A stretch of DNA of 21,463 nt from CALFUK01 sp964398295 (lineage in GTDB: Bacteria > Bacteroidota > Bacteroidia > Chitinophagales > Saprospiraceae). Shown here piece after piece: positions 1 to 7,813 of this stretch. Each line of letters starts with the position of its first letter. Position 1 is the first letter of the stretch. The stretch is taken from assembly GCA_964398295.1 (NCBI GenBank), contig CAYNMW010000072.1:1-21463 (forward strand). Reading direction: 5' to 3'. Position numbers and translations under genes: made by a program. The notes under the pieces are model-generated. The model did not search any database, was not told where the DNA came from, and saw nothing but the letters and a program-made list of their open reading frames with translations.

Positions 1-184
1 ACTACTAAAAGTTGAGGCCTTAGAAGGGTATTATCCTTAACTAAATGGCATTGGGCTGATCACCCTTGGGTGAAACCTAACTATTTTCCCATTTTCTGTC
101 TTGAATTTGAGCTTATTAGAAATATAAGTTTTAATTATGCGCAACATTTAGAATGCTTCTATTTTTGTCCAATATAACAGTGAA

Positions 185-1516
185 ATGCAGCTAAGATTTC
201 TATTTATATGTTTGCTTTTTATACTTGTGGGTTGTAGCACAGACCAGGATAAACAGCTTCCTTTAGCCAACTCATTCTATTTAGGAGGCATCCAAATCAA
301 TGAACCAGATCATCAGGACTGGGCACAATCTCTCAAGAAGGTTGGAATGAATACAGTTTCCGTTACGGTATATGCTAGACAAGGCATTTGGGATAAAGCA
401 AATTTATGGTGGAGAGAAGATGAAGATGGACTGATCAGCGAAATTGATGCAGCCAAACAAGCTGGGTTAGAAGTTGTTTTTATTCCCCGACTGTTGCTTG
501 ATCATTATTTTGAAGAGAATAAGTTTTTGTGGCACGGTATGGTCATGCCAAAGGAGGATGATCAAGTCAAATTGTGGTTTGAGAATTATACAAAGTTTTT
601 ATTAAAATGGGCCGCTGTATGTGAGGAAAAAGGAGTAGCAATGTTAGCAATTGGAAGTGAACTTAGAGCACTGACTAGATGTAGTCCAATCAACACCTTA
701 CCACCGCTGGAAGAATACTATTTAAATCCATTTAAACAACGTCAATATCTACAAAAGCATTTGGCATTTGAGGATGAGATAAGTGTTGAACAACTTTGGG
801 TGCGGGGAGCAGATAATTTTGAGAATTTAGAAAGTTATTTGAAAGCAGAAATTACTGCTAACAAAGCTTGGGCAAAACAAGTCAGTTTTCAAGACGAGCC
901 AGATGCGCTTCAGCGCATCAATGATCGTCGGGCTTTATTAAGGCTGGAGTGGAAAAAACTGATAGAAGAAATTCGGTCTGTGTATAATGGTCAACTCACC
1001 TATGCATCAAATTTTGATAATTACCACAACATTGCTTTTTGGGAAGATCTAGATGTGATGGGTATCAACGCATATTTTAAGTTGCGCAAGTTGGAAGAAG
1101 AAACGGAACTACGTGAGCGATTACACTATTCATGGGATACTACCTTTGTCGGTATTGCGAAATTTCAAGAAAAACTAAACATTGAAAAGCCAGTATTATT
1201 TACGGAGCTGGGTTACATCAATCGGAAAAATTGTACGGTAATGCCCTGGGAAGGGTCAGGTTTTTCTGTGATTGAACAACCCTTACAAAATCAACTCATG
1301 ATTTGGTCAGAACAAGAAGAAGAAGAGTTGGAGAGGAGCATGGCTATCCAGTCGCTTTATGAAGTTACGCGTTCTTCTCAAGTGCCACTTATTGGCTTAC
1401 TGTATTGGAAATTAACCACAAAAGATTATCATTTACCCTACGAACCGTTTGCTTTACATCTAAAGGAAAACAAATCTCAAGCATTACAACAGTCCTTACT
1501 CCAATTTGTCAAGTAG
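185..1516 (+). CDS. GH113-like glycoside hydrolase lipoprotein
   Basis: Probable lipoprotein glycosidase of the GH113 (beta-mannanase-like) TIM-barrel family, acting at the cell envelope. Residues 1-17 form a hydrophobic signal ending in a lipobox (LVGC, lipidated Cys17). Catalytic candidates typical of the clan are visible: Glu159 in AIGSELRAL as acid/base, and Glu341 in VLFTELGY as nucleophile. Between them, LTYASNFDNY and FWEDLDVMGINAYF (about 271-298) match the family's later strands. At 443 residues it is about 100 longer than usual for the family; the extra length is mostly a charged, helix-rich insert at roughly 166-250, right after the acid/base strand. A promoter-like TATTTTTG lies at 160-167, but no convincing -33 box accompanies it. 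The histidine kinase follows after 139 bp, so co-transcription is uncertain. Family assignment is fairly sure; the mannan substrate is not shown. Confidence 0.82.
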   Translation: MQLRFLFICLLFILVGCSTDQDKQLPLANSFYLGGIQINEPDHQDWAQSLKKVGMNTVSVTVYARQGIWDKANLWWREDEDGLISEIDAAKQAGLEVVFIPRLLLDHYFEENKFLWHGMVMPKEDDQVKLWFENYTKFLLKWAAVCEEKGVAMLAIGSELRALTRCSPINTLPPLEEYYLNPFKQRQYLQKHLAFEDEISVEQLWVRGADNFENLESYLKAEITANKAWAKQVSFQDEPDALQRINDRRALLRLEWKKLIEEIRSVYNGQLTYASNFDNYHNIAFWEDLDVMGINAYFKLRKLEEETELRERLHYSWDTTFVGIAKFQEKLNIEKPVLFTELGYINRKNCTVMPWEGSGFSVIEQPLQNQLMIWSEQEEEELERSMAIQSLYEVTRSSQVPLIGLLYWKLTTKDYHLPYEPFALHLKENKSQALQQSLLQFVK

Positions 1517-1655
1517 GGTAGAACAGTTAATGCATTTCTTTATGTATGGATTTTGTTAATATTTGTAGACTTGTTATCGCCGTATTGAGTGATAGCATGC
1601 TTGCATTCCATAGTTATTTCGTTTACCTTTCAGATTATTTTTATCCTTCCTTTTC

Positions 1656-2933
1656 ATGGAGATGCAAGAATTTCAGGAGTTAGAAGAATATAGATTACGA
1701 CTCTATAAGTGGGATAAGTTTTTTGCTTCTATTATACCTTTGGTGTTTCTCTCTATTATTGCTTATCTAGTTGAAAAGAACAACTTGATTTTGTTCATTG
1801 GATTTGGGACAAGTTTGTTGATACTATATAGTATCGTAGCTATCGATCTTAAAAATTTTGCTATTGCTAAGTTGATACATTTTGTTTCTGTTTATGGCAT
1901 AATCACTCTTACTTCATTGATATTTCCATTTATGCGGTATGAGTATTTTTTATTGCCATTGGTAATGATGGCAGTGTATTCTACCTATCCTTTTCAAAAT
2001 CAATATTCTAACAATGCAGTTGGTATTTTGTGTATTGCTACCTCTATTATATTATTTTTCGTAGAGATAAATCAAACAAAAGTTTATCCGCAATTCGATT
2101 TCTTTAGTTCGGCTTTTTCATTTATGATTTTATATATAGCAATAGTTGAAATAATAATTATGGTGATGATGGGGAATAAATATCACCAGCTAATTGTACA
2201 GGAAAAGATGAAATTGAAACTTCAGTATACTGAAATGGAAAAGTACCTCGAAAGCAACATGCAATTGGAGAATTTTGCTCATATCGCTTCACACGATTTA
2301 AAAACACCATTGTCAAATGTGATTCGTTTTTCGCAGTTGTTAAAATATCGCATTTCTGGAAAATTAAATGATAAAGAATTAGAATTATTTGATTTTATTA
2401 TTGATGGTTCCAAGCACATGAATGATACCATTAATTCATTATTTCAATTCTCACTAGCGACAAATAAAAAAGTAGAATATTCAACATTTAATGTATCTAC
2501 ATTATTAGATGAATTGAAGTCGGATATTCAAGTTGATTTAAAAGATAAAGGTGTTACAATTGAATACCGTAATCTCGATCATGTTATCTCAGCAGATCGC
2601 GTTCTAATGAAACAATTGTTTTTTAATCTTATTATGAATGGAATTAAGTTCATACATAAAGACATGAAACCTAATATTATAATTTCTGGTAAGGAGGAAA
2701 AAGATTTTTGGACTTATAGTATAAAAGACAACGGTATTGGAATTGAGGAAGAATACCTGGATAGTATATTTTTAATTTTCAAACGATTACACGATAAATC
2801 TCAGTTTGAAGGCACTGGTGCAGGTCTTGCTATTTGTAAAAAAATAGCGGAACAACACGGTGGTAAGATTTGGGTTGAAAGTACTGTCAATGAAGGAAGC
2901 ACCTTTCACTTTAGTGTGAAAAGAGCAGCATAA
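1656..2933 (+). CDS. Membrane sensor histidine kinase
   Basis: Inner-membrane histidine kinase of 425 residues. About six hydrophobic segments cover residues 22-173, with almost no periplasmic domain, so the signal is probably sensed in or at the membrane. A short coiled coil (about 180-205) leads to the HisKA dimerisation domain with phospho-acceptor His213 in ASHDLKTPL. The HATPase domain follows: N box around Asn324 and Asn328 (NLIMNGIKF), G1 at 358-362 (DNGIG), F box near 372 and G2 at 386-393 (GTGAGLAI). There is no receiver domain and no response regulator gene next to it, so it is an orphan kinase here. ATG at 1656 is used; a second in-frame ATG two codons later is equally possible. 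The stop codon is 5 bp from the stop of the convergent M36 protease, with no terminator between. Confidence 0.93.
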   Translation: MEMQEFQELEEYRLRLYKWDKFFASIIPLVFLSIIAYLVEKNNLILFIGFGTSLLILYSIVAIDLKNFAIAKLIHFVSVYGIITLTSLIFPFMRYEYFLLPLVMMAVYSTYPFQNQYSNNAVGILCIATSIILFFVEINQTKVYPQFDFFSSAFSFMILYIAIVEIIIMVMMGNKYHQLIVQEKMKLKLQYTEMEKYLESNMQLENFAHIASHDLKTPLSNVIRFSQLLKYRISGKLNDKELELFDFIIDGSKHMNDTINSLFQFSLATNKKVEYSTFNVSTLLDELKSDIQVDLKDKGVTIEYRNLDHVISADRVLMKQLFFNLIMNGIKFIHKDMKPNIIISGKEEKDFWTYSIKDNGIGIEEEYLDSIFLIFKRLHDKSQFEGTGAGLAICKKIAEQHGGKIWVESTVNEGSTFHFSVKRAA

Positions 2934-2938
2934 TTTTA

Positions 2939-5900
2939 TTAATTGACAATAGTAAGTTTCTCAGAGATACGACCTTCTGGAGATTTTAATTCCATAATGT
3001 ACACACCCGCTGGTAATGATGGTAGAGGGACTGAATACAAACCTCTGCGCCCAAAATTTGTTAAGGCGTTTTCAGAAATCGTACTACCATCAATTCTATT
3101 TAATCTTAAAAAAGAATTTTGCTCATCAATTCCATCTACGGTCAATTGTATTTGATTCGTAGCTGGATTTGGATATACTTGAAATCCAAAAGTTTCTTTG
3201 AGTATATCATTAGTTGAACTTGTGTTGTCAGCCTCAATTATTGTAGCTGCACCATCACAGACAGTAGCCATTTGAGAAGAACTCACACATGCTTCGTTTA
3301 AATTAAAATCCACTAGATCTATGAGTTCGATGTCAAAAATTGTCCATCCATTAGATGCACCACTTGATTGTGCAACAGCTTCACCAATTAGGCTGACATA
3401 TCTAAGTCTTATTAGAATCGTTTGTCCTATATAATCAGATAAATCAACAATCGAAGTCATACGGCCATCACTGAAACCAGTGAATCCAAGTTCATCAGCA
3501 TCCTTGAAAGCAACCTCATCTGTATAGCCACCTACAATAATATTATCTGCATCTACTGATGTCCATTCAGTGCCATTGTCCAAGGATACCTCTATATCGC
3601 CACCAGCAAAAAATAATTTTGTATCAAATTGGTGTGTGAAGACCACAGCAGGTCTACCTCCAGTAACATCAACTAAAGAACCAAATACTAGTGATTGATC
3701 AAAAACATCAAGCGAACCTGGGATAGTCCAATTATCTGCTCTTTCAACTCTATTACCAAGTCTATCGAATATATCACCGTTTAATTCAAAAATCCATTCT
3801 TCCTCTCCAAAAATAGGAGCGGGATCAAAATTTTGAATGACATTATCAACGTTTGGATTAATCAAAGACATCGATTCATTTGATGTTGCCAGTTGATAGT
3901 CAATTCTTATTTCCTCTAGTGGTTCCAGGCTGCCGATATCGAAAAATATTTCACCAGTATTTATGTCGACTGTCGCGTTAAATTCGTCTAATGCAACTGG
4001 AGACGTTCCATCTGGAATCACATCGGATACCGTAACATTATCTATGGCTTGCTCTGTGTTGTTTTGTACAATTACAGCCACATCAATTGGATCTCCAGCT
4101 TCAATCACCTCAGTTGCTTCTTTTGTAATAACCAAAGCATTTTGACAAGCTGGTGCTGTCAGGAATCCTTCTTGATTATCTTCTCGATCAAATGGTGAAC
4201 CCTGTTCAGCATCAAAACCAACTCCACGACGGGCAAATGCATCCCAAATCAGACATTGATTCTCGCCGTTAAATAAAGCTTGGTCAGCTGCTAAAATCGC
4301 ATCTCTGCCATCAACCAAACCTGGATTACATCCCTGTATTTTCATTCCATCAAATATCAATTGTATAGCACGAGAATTACCTGCTTGTCTATCTGTAAAA
4401 TCTACATTAAATCCATACTCTCCAATAAATGCCCAATACATATCCCAAAGTATACCAGTCCAAATTTCGCCTACTTCATGTTCACCTCTTCGTCTACCAT
4501 CAAGCACAAAGCCTGTAAATCTTATGTCATTATAGGTTTGGTTGTTGACAGTAAAATCAGTAGAGTAGGGGAGTCTACGTATACCAGTCGTGCTATTTGT
4601 CAACCTGTCAAGATAAATGCCAAGACCTCGTTCATCTTCTGGTCGATCTCCAGTTTGGTGAGAAGAAACTAGTGTAAAGAAATCACTCCAACCTTCACCC
4701 ATTTGTTCATCTCCATTCAAGCAACTGCTGTTGGTGCGACCACCAGTCAGTCTGATACTAATGCCATGGCCATATTCGTGTAAAACGACGCCATTATCAA
4801 ATGAACCAGATACGACAGCTGGTACAGGTAATGTAAAAACCAACTCTAAAGAAACATCGACATTGTTCTCGAGGATTGCCTTGATGGTATCACAATCAGA
4901 CTTCCTTAAAAGGGCCGATGGTATCGTAACCAATTCAGCATTTTCACCTGCGGCCATCGTAACAATTCCTTCATCTCTATTGCAGACAATCACACCTATC
5001 GCACCCGCCTCTTCGAGTGCATTTACCTTAAAACTGAAATCACATTGACCTCTTTGCACGATTGCTATTTTGCCAGCAAGTTCTTCAGGATTGATGATTG
5101 GTTCACATGCATCAAGGCTATCAACACCGCCTGTATCTACTGAAATTGCAACAGTGCCAACAACTCTTTGAGAGCTATCTGGTAGACCAAATGCTGCACT
5201 ACCATGAATATATTCTCTTCGCTGTGGAGAAAGCATGTTTAGCTCTGTGTCGCTTGCTACCCATGGAAACACAAACATGGTTCCATTTTGTCCGTCTCTA
5301 GGAGTAGCAAATCTTGCATTGTTGGTAACTGGATTCCCATTGTCAATTTCTAATTCAAGTGCTCTGGCATTTACAAAGTCATCATCACTACCAGGATTAC
5401 CATAGTTGTTTTGTTGAAAATTACCTGCTGCTTCATCAAAGCCGAAAAAATAGGAAAAGTCGTGTGCCCAATTGTTGCTATAGAAAAGTTGGGTGACATC
5501 AGATTCTAAATTTTCTTCGGGCTCACCAAACATATCGTGGACGAAATTAAATTGTAGAGCATCACCTCCATCGGGTTCATCGCCTTGAGAAGACCCATCT
5601 CCTGATGTATTTAAAAACGCATGTACATTATTTCCACGTGTTATGGTAAATTCCGGACCAGCAATACCATCGGTATCGTGCCATCCAAATGGAGAGGCTT
5701 CTGGTAAAAATGGTTCATTCACCAGTGCTTGATCACCTTCTAATGGATTCTCTAATGGTATTGGATAAACCAAGTAATTAGAACCATCCTGAATGCTTAT
5801 TGATGTCGAAGGGATAGCATTTTTAGAAATTGCGGATCTGTGATCTTGTGTATGATCATGAGTACAAGTTCTGCTTTGATTAGCAAATCCGTCTTTATGG

Positions 5901-6541
5901 AAATAACAGGAAAGTGTCTGATTTGAATTGCTCAATACTTCGCCAGAGTTGGCATCGATAAAACTCACCCAAAAGTCAGGGCTTGTATTCTCGTTAATCT
6001 CTACTCGCCAGCTTAATGTCAAACCACCATCATCGCTTTGGTGGTACATGAGCGTCGCATATAAATTGCCTTCTGAAAATGAAGTCTTATCATAAATGAA
6101 TTCATTTTTAACTGTAGTCGGTATATGTTTCTTTTTGATGGTCTGGCCCAATGGTAACTCATGGTACTGACAGTAAGTTTTGATTGCATCTTCAGGTGAT
6201 AGGGTGGCTGACTTTTTACTTTGAACTTTCGATTTTGCATCATTGATAAACCTTGATGAGGCATAGAGTAATGATTCGTCATCTTTGACATTAATGACCG
6301 CTATTGCATTATGAATAGAAACTCCGTCTATCTCCTGATTGACATAGATATGCGTAATTCCATTATGTGCCGAACGAAGGTGGCTACTTATTGTAAAATC
6401 GGACACATCAGATTTGGTGAGCGCCCATTTTTTTTGATTCTCCGCAAGGTGTTTTGCAGCTATTCTTTCGATAGTTGAGTTTTCTTGGGCAGACAAGAAG
6501 GAAATCGAGAAGATAAGGAGAAGGGAAATGAATAATTTCAT
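2939..6541 (-). CDS. Secreted M36 fungalysin-type metalloprotease with T9SS sorting domain
   Basis: A 1200-residue exported zinc metalloprotease. I place the start at the ATG at 6541, giving a clean signal peptide (MKLFISLLLIFSISFLSAQ); a longer reading from 6586 adds 15 residues ahead of it. Domains in order: signal (1-19); FTP/PepSY-like propeptide (about 20-200); M36 catalytic domain with HEYGH at 588-592 and the third zinc ligand Glu616 in GEGWSDFF; a PA domain inserted in the catalytic region ahead of HExxH (about 455-575, with IVQRGQCDFSFK); a DUF11-like beta domain (about 803-885); a jelly-roll/MAM-like domain (about 945-1080); and a T9SS type A C-terminal domain (about 1119-1200, FQVYPNPATNQIQLTV, ending in KLTIVN). 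Secretion and anchoring by T9SS follow from that last domain. Likely role is extracellular protein degradation. It converges on the histidine kinase, and its upstream region is shared with rlmB. Confidence 0.95.
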   Translation of the reverse strand: MKLFISLLLIFSISFLSAQENSTIERIAAKHLAENQKKWALTKSDVSDFTISSHLRSAHNGITHIYVNQEIDGVSIHNAIAVINVKDDESLLYASSRFINDAKSKVQSKKSATLSPEDAIKTYCQYHELPLGQTIKKKHIPTTVKNEFIYDKTSFSEGNLYATLMYHQSDDGGLTLSWRVEINENTSPDFWVSFIDANSGEVLSNSNQTLSCYFHKDGFANQSRTCTHDHTQDHRSAISKNAIPSTSISIQDGSNYLVYPIPLENPLEGDQALVNEPFLPEASPFGWHDTDGIAGPEFTITRGNNVHAFLNTSGDGSSQGDEPDGGDALQFNFVHDMFGEPEENLESDVTQLFYSNNWAHDFSYFFGFDEAAGNFQQNNYGNPGSDDDFVNARALELEIDNGNPVTNNARFATPRDGQNGTMFVFPWVASDTELNMLSPQRREYIHGSAAFGLPDSSQRVVGTVAISVDTGGVDSLDACEPIINPEELAGKIAIVQRGQCDFSFKVNALEEAGAIGVIVCNRDEGIVTMAAGENAELVTIPSALLRKSDCDTIKAILENNVDVSLELVFTLPVPAVVSGSFDNGVVLHEYGHGISIRLTGGRTNSSCLNGDEQMGEGWSDFFTLVSSHQTGDRPEDERGLGIYLDRLTNSTTGIRRLPYSTDFTVNNQTYNDIRFTGFVLDGRRRGEHEVGEIWTGILWDMYWAFIGEYGFNVDFTDRQAGNSRAIQLIFDGMKIQGCNPGLVDGRDAILAADQALFNGENQCLIWDAFARRGVGFDAEQGSPFDREDNQEGFLTAPACQNALVITKEATEVIEAGDPIDVAVIVQNNTEQAIDNVTVSDVIPDGTSPVALDEFNATVDINTGEIFFDIGSLEPLEEIRIDYQLATSNESMSLINPNVDNVIQNFDPAPIFGEEEWIFELNGDIFDRLGNRVERADNWTIPGSLDVFDQSLVFGSLVDVTGGRPAVVFTHQFDTKLFFAGGDIEVSLDNGTEWTSVDADNIIVGGYTDEVAFKDADELGFTGFSDGRMTSIVDLSDYIGQTILIRLRYVSLIGEAVAQSSGASNGWTIFDIELIDLVDFNLNEACVSSSQMATVCDGAATIIEADNTSSTNDILKETFGFQVYPNPATNQIQLTVDGIDEQNSFLRLNRIDGSTISENALTNFGRRGLYSVPLPSLPAGVYIMELKSPEGRISEKLTIVN

Positions 6542-6784
6542 AAGGAATAAATATAGCCTAATTTCATTAACGGTATTGCATAACAAACTGTTTTAAAAGA
6601 CACATCTATTCTTTGCCTTGTACAAGACTTTAAGTGAGTTTATTATCGCCCAGTCATGAAACACCTTAAAGAAATAGAATCGAATATCTTAAAAAAGTAA
6701 GCTAAGGCACCTTAATAGATCGGAGTTTGATTTTATCAATAATAGCATGAGTTAAAAGTTGACAACTAAGAGAGTTTATTTCCT

Positions 6785-6907
6785 CTCTAAGAAAACAGGT
6801 ATGGCCTTCGAGGTCGAAGAGGAAAATTTATCCATATTCTATTTTGATAATTCCCAATCACAATGGATTGGGCAGTTTTATTTTTAGAGGAACCACCTGG
6901 ACTTAAG
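6785..6907 (+). repeat. Structured intergenic repeat, copy A
   Basis: A ~123-bp sequence that recurs at 16327-16448 with 8 mismatches and 2 single-base gaps (about 92% identity by hand alignment). From 5' to 3': CTCTAA (6785-6790), able to close on TTAGAG (6884-6889); a hairpin CTTCGA/TCGAAG (6806-6811 and 6814-6819); an AT-rich single-stranded stretch; a hairpin CCCAATC-acaatg-GATTGGG (6853-6872); a T-rich tract (TTTTATTTTT, 6876-6885); and a conserved tail ending GGACTTAA. In the other copy the second hairpin reads CCCAAAC/GTTTGGG, a compensatory change that keeps the stem. A 28-codon ORF exists in this copy, but it is frameshifted in the other and nearly all differences are non-synonymous, so it is probably not a protein gene. 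It could be a small RNA, a terminator-bearing leader or a MITE-like element. Confidence 0.8.
6853..6885 (+). terminator. Terminator-like hairpin inside repeat copy A
   Basis: Perfect 7-bp stem CCCAATC/GATTGGG with a 6-nt loop, followed 3 nt later by TTTTATTTTT. This is the layout of an intrinsic terminator on the + strand, yet no + strand gene lies directly upstream, so it would end a transcript starting inside or just before the repeat, or regulate rlmB read-through. The same structure with a covarying pair is at 16395-16427. Confidence 0.45.
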
Positions 6908-7012
6908 ACTGAAACAAACAACTACTTATTAAGTCCAAGGTACTTCAGAGCCTTGAGGATTTTATTCAAGTGGTTATCCTTATAGCTATCGGGACACTTG
7001 GACTTAAGGATA
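6899..7012 (+). promoter_or_regulatory. Candidate structured leader of rlmB
   Basis: Several perfect inverted repeats compete here. TTAAGTCC (6929-6936) can pair with GGACTTAA at 6899-6906 (8 bp). The longer TTAAGTCCAAG (6929-6939) can pair with CTTGGACTTAA at 6997-7007 (11 bp). TATCCTTA (6975-6982) pairs with TAAGGATA (7005-7012, 8 bp), and CAAGTG (6967-6972) with CACTTG (6995-7000), which crosses the previous stem. These are seen directly; that they form an RNA switch is inference. They may instead be leftover end fragments of the adjacent repeat. Confidence 0.35.
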
Positions 7013-7035
7013 GTGGTGAGTATCTTGCCACCCAA

Positions 7036-7776
7036 ATGGAGTTAGAATACAGTATCATTTACGGTAAGCATGCGGTAGAAGAATTGTTTGAAAGCGAGAA
7101 GCCAATCGCCAAGGTGTTCATACACAATCGCTTGAGTGGTCCCTTCGAAATGCAGGTCAGGGAGATCTGCAAAGAAAGAAATATACCGCTAGTAAGAACG
7201 GAGATAGAGTATCTCAATAGATTTTCAGGGGGCAGAAATCATCAGGGAATTATAGCGACTACATCGCCCATTGAATTCCATGATCTAGAATCTATTATTC
7301 CACATTTATATGAAAATGACAGAAGTCCTCTATTTGTCATTTTGGATCATATCAAGGATGTTCGAAATTTTGGGGCAATTGCGCGATCTGCAGAAGTATT
7401 TGGAGCTAATGCCATCATTATTCCAAGGAAGAATAGTGCAGCGATCAATAATGATGCTGTCAAAACATCATCTGGTGCTTTGTTGCACATCCCTGTGTGC
7501 CGGGTTTCTGATCTGAAAGAAACCATACAGTTGTTACAAAACAATGGCATTCAGGTGTTTGCAAGCACCTTGTTTACAGAAAAAATGATTGGTGAAATGG
7601 ATTTTAAGGGTCCGTCTGCGATCATTTTAGGTGCTGAAGGGAAGGGAGTTCAGAAGGAATTGGTTTTCGCAAGTGATCATTCTTTTAAGATCCCACAGCA
7701 TGGAAAAACAGATTCATTGAACGTTTCTGTGTCCGCAGGCATTATGTTATATGAAATTATAAGACAACGGGTCTAA
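7036..7776 (+). CDS. rlmB: 23S rRNA (guanosine-2'-O)-methyltransferase RlmB (SpoU family)
   Basis: SpoU/TrmH-family (SPOUT) methyltransferase, expected to use S-adenosylmethionine to 2'-O-methylate a guanosine of 23S rRNA (G2251 in E. coli). The N-terminal RNA-binding part begins EYSIIYGKHAVEELF and includes NHQGIIA (about 68-74). The three knotted motifs are present: motif 1 at 103-123 (LDHIKDVRNFGAIARSAEVF, with Asn111 and Arg117), motif 2 at 197-205 (ILGAEGKGV) and motif 3 at 219-240 (IPQHGKTDSLNVSVSAGIML). ATG at 7036 gives 246 residues and the usual family N terminus. An open frame from a GTG at 6970 would add 22 residues without family character, across the leader stems. The TraB/GumN gene follows 37 bp downstream and is probably co-transcribed. 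Confidence 0.93.
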   Translation: MELEYSIIYGKHAVEELFESEKPIAKVFIHNRLSGPFEMQVREICKERNIPLVRTEIEYLNRFSGGRNHQGIIATTSPIEFHDLESIIPHLYENDRSPLFVILDHIKDVRNFGAIARSAEVFGANAIIIPRKNSAAINNDAVKTSSGALLHIPVCRVSDLKETIQLLQNNGIQVFASTLFTEKMIGEMDFKGPSAIILGAEGKGVQKELVFASDHSFKIPQHGKTDSLNVSVSAGIMLYEIIRQRV

Positions 7777-7813
7777 AATCAGTTGTTTACATATAACATA
7801 GAAATACACACAT

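Larger units (their letters stand above)
6542..7035. other. Divergent intergenic region, M36 protease / rlmB
   Basis: A 494-bp stretch between two divergent genes. Its left half (6542-6784) is AT-rich, with a 10-bp palindrome CTTGTACAAG near 6617 and a small stem AGAGAG/CTCTCT at 6769-6788; I see no gene in it. The right half holds one copy of the structured repeat (6785-6907), followed by three further occurrences of its terminal octamer GGACTTAA or its complement, and a set of inverted repeats leading to the rlmB start. No tRNA and no credible protein gene is visible. No good TAnnTTTG box could be placed for the protease. Confidence 0.6.

Noticed and set aside
2..40. Open frame from the left edge ending LLKVEALEGYYP and stop.
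   Set aside because: Only 12 codons and no recognisable family; it may be a gene's last residues, but nothing supports it.
60..73. Inverted repeat TCACCC-TT-GGGTGA ahead of the first gene.
   Set aside because: It has a two-base loop and no T run; too short to call a terminator or operator.
37..147. 36-codon - strand ORF starting MLRIIKTYIS.
   Set aside because: It overlaps the promoter region of the GH113-like gene, is lysine-rich as random AT DNA often is, and has no family resemblance.
6656..6700. 14-codon + strand ORF (MKHLKEIESN...).
   Set aside because: Very short and lacking context or similarity; consistent with chance.
6970..7035. GTG start giving a 22-residue extension to RlmB.
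   Set aside because: The extension runs through the leader stems and lacks family character, while the ATG at 7036 gives the normal N terminus.
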